From NCBI GenBank assembly GCA_020186115.1, contig WSYJ01000155.1, positions 1 to 64,000 on the forward strand: 64,000 nt of DNA, read 5' to 3'. Position numbers and translations under genes: made by a program. Every line of letters starts with the position of its first letter. Position 1 is the stretch's first letter. The notes under the pieces are model-generated. The model did no database searches and was not told the origin of the DNA. It was given only the letters and a program-made list of their open reading frames with translations. Below, piece after piece: positions 18,870 to 27,393 of the stretch. The stretch comes from Histomonas meleagridis (lineage: Eukaryota > Parabasalia > Tritrichomonadida > Dientamoebidae).

Positions 18870-19826
18870 ATGAGTCTTGAAGAATTACAAAAAAAGGAAC
18901 TCGAATTAAAGCAAAAAGAAGAAGAATTAAACAAGCGCGAACTAGAAATCAAGAAAAAAGAACAAGAACTTCAATCAATTCCTATGAGCGGAAACACAAG
19001 TTCTGAAACCATTGGATTGAATTCCCAATTATTTAATGACTATGCAAAGATATTCATTCTTAAGACTATTAATGAACAAGATTCTGATATTTAATTTTAC
19101 AATTTGGAATTTATCCACATTTTTTAATACTTTATTAATAAATGCATGCGCTAATGGACAAATAGATGTAGTTAAACTTTTACTAAGTCAAATGGGAATT
19201 AATGTTAACGCCAAAAATATTTTTTCAAACCATTTAATATTTGTTTTTAGTTTTTGATATTTCAACAAATTTTTTGGAATATTTTTATGTTATTTGAATC
19301 TGCTCTTCTGTGTGCAGTTTCCCACAACTACATTGAAATTGTTAAATTACTTCTTGAGTGTAATGGAATAAATATTAACATTTGCAATATTTCATTTTTC
19401 AATTTAATACCTTTATTAAACATATGAAATATCATTTTAATATTTAAAATTCCATTAAATAAAATGAAACACCATTTTTATGCGCAGCGAAATTTGGTTA
19501 CGTTGAAATGGTGAAACTTCTTCTTCAACAAAAAGGAATTGGAATTAATATGCAAAATAGTGATGTTTAACATAAGCATTCGGATTATATTGCAATTGTT
19601 TAATACAGCAATTATCGAAGCAGTGATTAAAGATCGCTACGAAGTTGTGAAGTTCTTGAAGGATGTAAAAGGAATTAAACTTGATTTTGTTTTTTGATTT
19701 GTTTTAAAGTTCAATCTTTTGTTTTGGTATTTGTTTCAAATATTTAAATCTGCAATTGAAGAGGCTAAAAAAAGAAAGAACAATAGGATGATCAATTTGC
19801 TTCAAAATGCCGAAGCTAAAAAATAA
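18870..19826 (+). CDS. Coiled-coil ankyrin-repeat protein interrupted by five AT-rich spacers
   Basis: The first open part (18870-19094) encodes MSLEELQKKELELKQKEEEL and more coiled coil, ending QDSDI. Five further open segments follow, each one ankyrin repeat: TLLINACANGQIDVVKLLLS, SALLCAVSHNYIEIVKLLLE, TPFLCAAKFGYVEMVKLLLQ, TAIIEAVIKDRYEVVKFLKD, and the terminal SAIEEAKKRKNNRMINLLQ to a TAA at 19826. Between them lie 35-100 bases of AT-rich DNA with stop codons and changing frames, each placed after the Asn/Asp-Ile at the end of a repeat and before x-Thr/Ser-Ala. All coding pieces are free of stops and keep the ankyrin consensus, so the gene is probably spliced, not dead. No GTATGT or ACTAACACACAG signal is seen. 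The exact exon edges cannot be fixed from sequence. Confidence 0.65.
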
Positions 19827-21372
19827 GAGTAAAAAAAAATCTTAATTTTATTCTGTTTTTAAATAAAAATATGAGTGATTAGCTAAAAATTTTTATTTAA
19901 AGTAGGTACAAAGTTTAATAATGTAAAACAGATTACTTTAAATTTTAATTAATTATAATAAAATAAATATGTAAAAAAATTATTGCAATTATTGTTAACA
20001 TTTTTGTTCTTAATTCAAATGGCTTTGTGGTCGCCAAAGATCTAATGAGTTTTGTTATTTTTATTTCTAATTTGTTGTAATGCATATATCCTTATAATGA
20101 AATTGATGATTTATCATCAATAGATAGGCCATTAATGTCCTTTGTTTAATAATACAACCAAATGTTATGCTATGGGAGACCCTGTATGTTGTGTAACTTG
20201 TTCCCTAAAGATATTTTCAGAACATCTTGAAAAGAAGTAAATTTTGAACTTTTTCATTAAAATACCCTCGCATTTTGATAAAAAGTAGATTTAATTGTTT
20301 TGTCACTTCACCCGTTTTGTGCTGGTTGTTTCCAAAAAATTATACAAATTTGACTATATTATTTTCAGATGTTTTGAAATCGTTAAAATTTTATCAACTG
20401 ATATTACGAATCAATTTTTGTGTAAATATGATGCAAAGAAGTCAGAAGGAAAGAAGAGGAATTATTTACTAAATTTATTTAACAATTTACGAAGTCATCT
20501 TATGGCAGACAGCTTGTATATAGATAGTAATTATTTGGTGTTATTATTAAGTAATTACTTATTATAACGAAATATTTTGTTTATATTTTAGATTAATAAT
20601 AGAGACAGGATCTATGGGATTTGACGTTTCTTCTTCGTTCAAGGATCAGATTATTTTTTCATATTAAAAATATATTATGATAGTTGAAATCTATATGAAA
20701 CATAAGTATATCGTTTCTTGTTTTATCTGGAACTCAAAATGCAGAATATTGTACAATTTAGTATGAAATTTTATAGGAAAGATCAGGAAAAAACTTTTTT
20801 ATTTTCATAGTAAAATCTTCCAATGCCATTGTGATTATTGTCCCAAAGCCTTACGATTGTGATTTCATGATGATTTCATGACAAAGAGATGACGAAACAA
20901 CAGAAGAACAAAATCTTCAGTTGCTCTTTCTCTCAAATACATTGAAAAAGCACGACACAAATGTAATGTTTTCTGCTTACAAAAATGTCAAATTCATTGG
21001 TCAGTTGACTCAATATCTTCTCACACATAAATTCAAGTGTCAAATCATCTCAATTTTGAAAATTTTCTGGTAATCATTATTCAATTTTCCCTCTCACTCT
21101 CTGAAAACAAATAGCAAAACGCTGAAAAATTTTTCGGCCATTCTGCTTAGAGTAGATCTTAATGATTTAATGTTTACGTCTCCTACTTACTTATACCTAT
21201 TAAAATTCGGTCCAAAAAATGTTGACAAATCACGATTATACATCAATTATCAAATTTGATTATTATAATTAAACCTTAAAATGGCCAAAACAAGAAGATA
21301 TTATCCATGGCACTAGCGTAGACATGTTGTAATTGGCTTATTAAAAGAATTTATCTAAAATACATGGTTTAT
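19827..21372. other. Gene-free stretch with one small gene remnant
   Basis: About 20,882-21,070 (+ strand) encodes an open, normal-looking protein run (RDDETTEEQNLQLLFLSNTL then FSAYKNVKFIGQLTQYLL) ending in TAA. In the frame before it stands NAIVIIVPKPYDCDFMMIS and a stop, so this is probably a frameshifted remnant of an unknown gene. The 65- to 90-codon frames at 20275-20567 have no protein-like features. Nothing else seen. Confidence 0.35.
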
Positions 21373-22398
21373 TCAAACAAAAGTTTTATGTAATACTTTG
21401 CCTTGCTTTAAATCCGGTTTCTTAAGTATAGAAGAAGAGCCATCATTCAGTCTACTATGAACAATTCTTCCATGAGATAATGAAGATGGAACCAATGATC
21501 TACTAAACATTGTATTTTTCATCGTCATTTCTTTATTCGAAGAACTGACTCCAATGTAACTATACTTTGGCACGTTTTCAAAAATCGGTTCTCTTGTTAG
21601 CATTGCCAAAGATTCTCTTTTCAATGGGTTCACATTAGTCATTGCACGAATCAGTTTACAAAATCCCGGCTCAGCATAAGAAGGAAATGAAAAAATACCA
21701 ATTTTAATTTCCATTTCTAATTCTATTTTGTCGTGCACGTTCCATGGAAGTTTTCCAAATGCAATTGCATAAAATGTTATTCCTAAAGACCAAATATCAG
21801 CTAAAAAAGGATCTATGTTTTGTCTGCTTATTACTTCGGGCGCCATATATGGTAATGAACCTGCGAAACTATTATCATGTTCGCCTTTTTCGATCTTTTT
21901 ACTCAATCCAAAATCTGCAAGTTTAGGTCTGCCGTAACTATCTAAGAGTATGTTAGCAGGTTTTATATCTCTGTGACTAACATTTTGTTCGTGACAATGT
22001 AAAAGTGCTTTTATTATTTGTGAACATATAGAATATAATTTTGGTGGTTTAATCGGTCCTTCCTTCTCAACCATTTCCTTTAATGATCCACCACTACAAT
22101 ATTCGAGTACAATATATAAATTTGTTCGAGATTCATCAAAAAAAAATTCATACATTGATATAATATTTGGATGACATAATCTAATTAATGTTGTAGCTTC
22201 ATTTTTTGTCTCGTCAAATGAAGATGCAGGATAATTAATTCTTTTGATACAAAAATCCTGATTATATTTATCTGAGCTAACTAAAAAAACAGAGCCAAAT
22301 CCTCCTTTACCAATCATCTTTTTATAATGGTAATGATGTTCTGGTAATGTTTCTTGTATTTCGATAAGGCTGATAATGGGATGTATCCCCATTTTCAT
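21373..22398 (-). CDS. Ser/Thr protein kinase, CAMK/CDPK-like
   Basis: 341 residues. The kinase domain spans about residues 22-270: glycine loop IGKGGFGSV, ATP-binding Lys in FCIKRI, catalytic loop SHRDIKPANILL, metal-binding DFG in KLADFGLSK, APE as MAPEVI. All catalytic residues are present, so it should be active. A typical CAMK-like lobe follows (WSLGITFYAIAFGKLPW). The last 70 residues are Ser/Lys-rich (MFSRSLVPSSLSHGRIVHS) and look disordered and regulatory. Trichomonads have hundreds of such kinases, so the pathway cannot be named. ATG codons at residues 1 and 3 are both possible. Confidence 0.9.
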   Translation of the reverse strand: MKMGIHPIISLIEIQETLPEHHYHYKKMIGKGGFGSVFLVSSDKYNQDFCIKRINYPASSFDETKNEATTLIRLCHPNIISMYEFFFDESRTNLYIVLEYCSGGSLKEMVEKEGPIKPPKLYSICSQIIKALLHCHEQNVSHRDIKPANILLDSYGRPKLADFGLSKKIEKGEHDNSFAGSLPYMAPEVISRQNIDPFLADIWSLGITFYAIAFGKLPWNVHDKIELEMEIKIGIFSFPSYAEPGFCKLIRAMTNVNPLKRESLAMLTREPIFENVPKYSYIGVSSSNKEMTMKNTMFSRSLVPSSLSHGRIVHSRLNDGSSSILKKPDLKQGKVLHKTFV

Positions 22399-23332
22399 CG
22401 TGCAAATTCTGGAAATTTCTTTTTCAAATTTGATAGTGTATATCAGAAATTCAGAATTTCAAAGAAACGATACTTTATGAAACCTAAAAACAATCACTTT
22501 TTGAATTAAAATTAATTTGCTTCGTCAGAAAAATCAAAATAATTTTATTGCTTTATGGTTTTAGAATATAGGAATATAAATATAAAAAAAATTACAAACC
22601 ATCAAATGGTTGGAATATCTTCGAAATAAATCTTAACAATAATCTAATGTAAAAGATAAAGTTCGTCCAATTCAAAAAGATGACCAAACTATAACCGCTT
22701 GTTTCCTATCAATTTTTTGACAGCCTGTAACGTTATTATATTGAAATTAAACTGTATAAATTACTTTTTCTGATAAAGGTTACCTGAAGGTTATTTATTA
22801 AAAAATTCTCCATTTCAGACCATACCCATTGAGCCTTTTATCAAGACATTGAACAAGAAGCTGAATTATAAGATATAGAACATGAAATCATGGGGAACCT
22901 GGATACTTTGTTAATGCATATGGGATACGAAAATCAAAATTCTATTAGAATAAGCAAAGAAAACAATAAGACAACAACTACAACATAAAAATATTTTTTC
23001 TTATTATCAATTTGCTAAAAAAATTTTTTTAAATTTCTTTCAAACCATAAATTCGTCTCATACAAAAGCTTTAAAAGTATGTTTTAGCTATGGTAAATAT
23101 TTCCATGATTTTAGTACAAACTATTTTGATTTTAAGAAAATACCTCGAAATCATATCAAAAGAAAAAACGAAATTACAATAAATCCATTAACGCCATGAA
23201 CTAAAATACAATGTTTGAACATTTCAAACATCAAAATAACCAATAAAAAATTTCATTTTCTTCTTTTTTTATCAAAACGATAAAAAATTTATAAACCACA
23301 GAAAAATTCAATACAGGCCGATGATTCTTTAT
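22399..23332. other. Intergenic with a small coding remnant
   Basis: AT-rich. Around 22,840-22,988 the + strand reads IEHEIMGNLDTLLMHMGYEN and ends in TAA. It looks like the C-terminus of a lost gene, with a stop just upstream. Otherwise nothing recognised. Confidence 0.3.
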
Positions 23333-25168
23333 TTAAATGTTTACTTGCCTTACCTTGTTGAGAATTGTTTGAGCTTGTTTCAATTTATCTAAAACAGCCA
23401 AACATTTGTTTCTATTAGCTGTGATTCTTGGATCTTCTTTCATTATATCATCAGCTAAACCAGAACTATAAATCTTATTCAATAGTATATCATGAAGTTT
23501 CTTAGAGCTACCTTCGACTAACATCAAAACTATAGCTTTAGGTACCAAATCAGCGATTTGGATACGGATTAATTCGAAATATCTTGCACATCTTGACATT
23601 AAGATTTTCGTATTTTCAACCTCGATTTGATTTTGAGTTTTCTTCTTAGGCACTGATTCTTTTTGTTTCTTTTCTTGTAATACGGCGGCGCCTCTAAAGT
23701 CATGTCTTGCAGTATTGATAAATATCTTTTCATTATCAATAACGGTATTCACGAATTGAATTGTTGGTTCTACGCAGTTGTTAACAAGGTCTTCAACTAC
23801 ATTACGAATCGCATCTTTAACTTGTGGGTAATGTTCAAGCTCCGGAAATGTGACCTGAGAATGGATATTCAAAATTTCATTTGCCACTGAATTGATAGCT
23901 TTTAATGCTGGCGGTCGAAGTTTTTCAATGTAACGGCGAATAATGCTCTCAAATGCTTGATGCGGCGCATAGATTGGGACAGTGATACCGCAATGATTCT
24001 TCATTAAGAACCAGATCTCACGTGGGTTTGCTTTGGAAACTGATGGTACTTCAGAGATTTCTTTTTGGAATTGAGTGGTGAAGATATGTTGAATACGGGC
24101 ACCACCCTTTAAATCATCATTAATCTCATTTCCAACTCTACCTGCAATTAAGTCTTCGAACCCAGACTTATATGATGTAATTATCTTAAGAACAATTTCT
24201 CGTGGATTTAATTGGGTACTTGATGGATCTGAACCATATTTCTTAAGTTCGTTTTCTTTGTCTTGAATTAATTGGTTAACACGCGTACGTAATGATGGAA
24301 TTGATTTACGAATATGTTCAACTAAAATACGTGTTAAGGTATCAGAGAGTACTTTGGTACCGCAACGATCTAACATGTTTCGATAGATAGGATTACTTGA
24401 GAAGTATTCGGATTCGGATTTGAGTTGAGCGCGCATTGATTTATTGGAATCAATATCTCTTTGAGAACGATTAATAACAGCAATATAACCCATTCTAAGT
24501 GGATAAATGGAGTTATTAAGGATACTAGAAGCATCTGTACCGGCATCCATAAGATCAATTTTTGTGATGACGCCAATGGTACGTTCACCTTCTGGATCAA
24601 CTTGATGAGCAATACGAAGGGAATCAGAGTTGGCTATATCTTGGTTAGCTGGAGAAATGGCAAGAATAATTGAATTCTTCGGTGTGATGTATTGAAGAAC
24701 CATAGTATGGATTTGTTCAACAATGGCAGGGTCTTGGCCTTCAACAGCAACTTTGGTAAGACCTGGAAGATCAACCATAGTAAGTGTTGGAACATTTGTA
24801 GATCTAATGCAAAGATTAATTGGTTGTGGACTAACATTACGGCCTTTGCCTGTAGTTCTATCTGTTTCTTCGCTAATTTCTTTACACATATCCTTGAAAT
24901 TAGTAAATTTTTGACCTTTCTTATGAAGGAATTCACCATATTCTTCTTCTCCATCTTGAATATGAACAAGCTGTAGGACAAGCGGTCTACGAGTGACAAT
25001 ACCAGAACCTCTTGGTAAGAAGTCATGACCTACAATTGATTCAAGAACTGAAGATTTACCAGAACTTTGAGACCCAACAACGACGATTTGAGGTAAATCT
25101 ATAAGCTGGCCGCCGATTGTGTTGAAAACATCTTGGAGTTCATTGATAATTGCAACAAGTTTATTCAT
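23333..25168 (-). CDS. Dynamin-related GTPase
   Basis: 611 residues. GTPase domain in the first 300: P-loop GSQSSGKSSVLE, switch-I threonine in RGSGIVTRRP, DLPG (MVDLPGLTKV), and TKID as the G4 motif. The middle domain/stalk and a C-terminal GED (RYFELIRIQIADLVPKAIVL) follow. It has neither a PH domain nor a proline-rich tail, so it belongs with Drp1/Vps1-type proteins, which are slightly longer (650-750). Such proteins self-assemble around membranes and divide organelles or pinch vesicles. In trichomonads a role in hydrogenosome division or endocytosis is plausible. ATG at 25168 is preceded by TCATCAATA, an Inr-like motif. It is divergently arranged with the eS25 gene. Confidence 0.93.
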   Translation of the reverse strand: MNKLVAIINELQDVFNTIGGQLIDLPQIVVVGSQSSGKSSVLESIVGHDFLPRGSGIVTRRPLVLQLVHIQDGEEEYGEFLHKKGQKFTNFKDMCKEISEETDRTTGKGRNVSPQPINLCIRSTNVPTLTMVDLPGLTKVAVEGQDPAIVEQIHTMVLQYITPKNSIILAISPANQDIANSDSLRIAHQVDPEGERTIGVITKIDLMDAGTDASSILNNSIYPLRMGYIAVINRSQRDIDSNKSMRAQLKSESEYFSSNPIYRNMLDRCGTKVLSDTLTRILVEHIRKSIPSLRTRVNQLIQDKENELKKYGSDPSSTQLNPREIVLKIITSYKSGFEDLIAGRVGNEINDDLKGGARIQHIFTTQFQKEISEVPSVSKANPREIWFLMKNHCGITVPIYAPHQAFESIIRRYIEKLRPPALKAINSVANEILNIHSQVTFPELEHYPQVKDAIRNVVEDLVNNCVEPTIQFVNTVIDNEKIFINTARHDFRGAAVLQEKKQKESVPKKKTQNQIEVENTKILMSRCARYFELIRIQIADLVPKAIVLMLVEGSSKKLHDILLNKIYSSGLADDIMKEDPRITANRNKCLAVLDKLKQAQTILNKVRQVNI

Positions 25169-25169
25169 T

Positions 25170-25290
25170 ATTGATGACGGTTTGTATCAAACCAAAGTAA
25201 CCGGTGGTCGAACGTTAATTTTGACTAATTTATTTCGTAAAATGTGCCGAATTTTATCGTCGTGGGAATGACGGTTATGGTCATCCTTTT
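25170..25290. promoter_or_regulatory. Divergent promoter region, dynamin and eS25 genes
   Basis: 128 bases separate two head-to-head ATGs. TCATCAAT (- strand, 25170-25177) precedes the dynamin start and TCATCCTTTT (+ strand, 25281-25290) precedes the eS25 start, both TCA initiator-like and within 10-20 bases of ATG. Confidence 0.45.
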
Positions 25291-25296
25291 TGTAAT

Positions 25297-25629
25297 ATGC
25301 CTCAAGTAAAGAAGAAGTGGACAAAGACTACAAACAAGGAAAAGAGGGATTGGGCAACAGTCCTTCTTTCCGAAGTTGCAGAAGAAATCGAAAAGGCCGT
25401 CCCACGTAGTAAACTTATCACACCATCTAAACTTGCAGATCGTTATAAGATTTCCCTTACAGTTGCTCGTCAAGTTTTGAAGCAACTTGAAGCTGATGGT
25501 AAGATTGTTTGCTTAATCAAGCATTCAAAGCTTGTAGCTTATGGTCGTCCTGCTGGTGCTAAAGAAGAAGTTGTTGAAGAAGCACCAAAGGCTGAAGCAG
25601 CACCAAAGGGTAGGAAAGGAAAGAAATAA
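25297..25629 (+). CDS. RPS25: Small ribosomal subunit protein eS25
   Basis: 110 residues, with a basic N-terminus (KKKWTKTTNKEKRD) and a winged-helix core (LITPSKLADRYKISLTVARQ then VLKQLEADGKI) characteristic of eukaryotic S25. eS25 sits in the head of the 40S subunit near the tRNA exit site. The C-terminus has an extra Ala/Glu/Lys-rich tail (VVEEAPKAEAAPKGRKGKK), common in ribosomal proteins. Codon use is clearly more GC-rich than in neighbours, as expected for a highly expressed gene. The 3' end is only about 20 bases from the end of the convergent WD40 gene. Confidence 0.93.
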   Translation: MPQVKKKWTKTTNKEKRDWATVLLSEVAEEIEKAVPRSKLITPSKLADRYKISLTVARQVLKQLEADGKIVCLIKHSKLVAYGRPAGAKEEVVEEAPKAEAAPKGRKGKK

Positions 25630-25650
25630 ACAATGGTATCATCTAATCAT

Positions 25651-26586
25651 TTATTGTTTTTTAAATCCGAAGCATGCTCCACCTTGTGAAACAGCTACTA
25701 TAAGTTCTGCATCATTAGATATTGCAATACTATTCACAGTATCTTTAAACATTCCAATTCTTTGTTTTGGATTCCATTTAGGAAGATTAAATGCTTGAAT
25801 AAATGAACATTCAGATCCACCAGCAACAACTAGGTCATGGCCCTTACAAAACTTAGCTGCATATAATTGACAGAAATCAGAATTACTCCAATCTGTAAAA
25901 GAGACACATTCCCCATTTCGGGTGTCCCATATCTCTAACGGTCGCTTTTGGCGCCAGGAGCCCGTTAAGAGAAACGTTCCTTTTGAATCAATACTATCAC
26001 CACAAATAAATGGACCTCCAAAACTTTGTACTGATTCACCAGCTCTAATATCCCATTGAAGTACACGTGAATCCCAACCTGCGCTATAAAATATATTAGG
26101 ATTTTCATCATTAACAACACTATAAATTCGTGATGAATGTAATTTGGAAGAATTATTCTGTTTTAACTTAATCAGATTCTGAGTTTTTGTTTCATATATT
26201 CGTACAGATTTGTCTTTACCTGCAGTAATGAAATGAGTACCATCAGATGAAAAATCTGTTGTATATATATTATTGTCTTCGTTAAAACTAAAAAGGGTTT
26301 TATTTTCTGTAAATTTAAATAAACTAATTTTTCCAAAAGATGATACTGATAATAAAATATTTGGTTCTTGAGGATGGAATTTTGATGAAGTAATAATAGA
26401 ATCTTTATTAGATACTTTAAGAGCATATGAAATTCGTCCAGTATTTGGAGAAAGAATTTGAACCATTCCATTCCATAACGAAATTGCAACATCTGTTGAT
26501 ACTGAAGAAATTGAAACATGATGTATTGGTGTTTCATTTGTATTATAAATCCATTTTGGTGTTTGGTCATATGTAATTTTTTCCAT
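25651..26586 (-). CDS. WD40-repeat beta-propeller protein
   Basis: 311 residues with about six to seven WD40 blades. Clear blade ends are KSVRIYETK, SRVLQWDIRAGE and LEIWDTRNGE, with GH/GS-type starts (AGKDKS, SAGWDS, LTGSWR). The whole protein is propeller, with no extra domain. The segment LQWDIRAGESVQSFGGPFIC recalls a group of uncharacterised WD proteins in protists. It acts as a protein-binding platform, and the partner is unknown. ATG at 26586 with TCAAATGC some 20 bases upstream. Bub3/Rae1-type propellers are similar in size, but I see no diagnostic residues, so I do not assign that name. Confidence 0.85.
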   Translation of the reverse strand: MEKITYDQTPKWIYNTNETPIHHVSISSVSTDVAISLWNGMVQILSPNTGRISYALKVSNKDSIITSSKFHPQEPNILLSVSSFGKISLFKFTENKTLFSFNEDNNIYTTDFSSDGTHFITAGKDKSVRIYETKTQNLIKLKQNNSSKLHSSRIYSVVNDENPNIFYSAGWDSRVLQWDIRAGESVQSFGGPFICGDSIDSKGTFLLTGSWRQKRPLEIWDTRNGECVSFTDWSNSDFCQLYAAKFCKGHDLVVAGGSECSFIQAFNLPKWNPKQRIGMFKDTVNSIAISNDAELIVAVSQGGACFGFKKQ

Positions 26587-27393
26587 TTTTTTAATGCATT
26601 TGAATACTAAACCGTTTATTTTTCTGGGGTTTAGAAATACGTTTTAAAATTTCAAAACCGTCAAAAATTGAATGCGATTGTACGTATCTCGAAAAATAGA
26701 TTATCTTGAAAATAATGCATGACTTAAAAACACTTAATAACTAAAATTTAAGTCACAATTTAAAATAATTGTTGGTTTAATGATAATTAATAAAGATATT
26801 TGAATTTAAAAATTCTTTAGACCGTTTTGTTTCAATGAAATTATTTCTGTCACATTATTTCAATGAAAACAGATTCCTTTTTAGTGATGAAAAAATCGAA
26901 ATTTTTTTTAACAACATTCGGTTCGCACTGGTTCGGCTAGCCGATGCCCATTTGGGAAACTATCTAATAACAACCAGCTCACCTCATGTTTTTGATATTT
27001 ATTTATTAGAGATCTTCAAACTGAAAAATAAGCATATTCTGATGAATTTTTTGATTTTTATTAATTCCCTATCATCACTTAAGTAAAAATCTGTTTTTAA
27101 ATTAAGAACAGATCAAAATGGGAATTTCGAAATCAATTTTTTTCAAAATCATGTTTCATTGTTAATTGCGAATTTTTGGACAAATTTCTGTGTTTTAAAC
27201 TCAGTTACCGATCAAAAGTATTCAAAAAGCCACAAAGTATAGTTTCAATTCATAATTCGATATAAAGTTTCATGAAAAAATTATCATTGTCTTCGTTTTG
27301 CATAATCTTTAAATTCTTAAAAACAACTTTAAGTACTGTTGTACTTAGGGGATGCTTGTACAAAAAAATATTATTTTTACAAAAAACAAGTTT
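26587..27393. other. Intergenic, no clear gene
   Basis: AT-rich. A + strand frame of 83 codons (26835-27086) encodes an unremarkable Phe/Asn/Leu-rich peptide with no recognisable feature. I treat it as chance. Confidence 0.35.

Noticed and set aside
20275-20567. Two overlapping small + strand ORFs
   Set aside because: No family, no start signals, composition of non-coding DNA.
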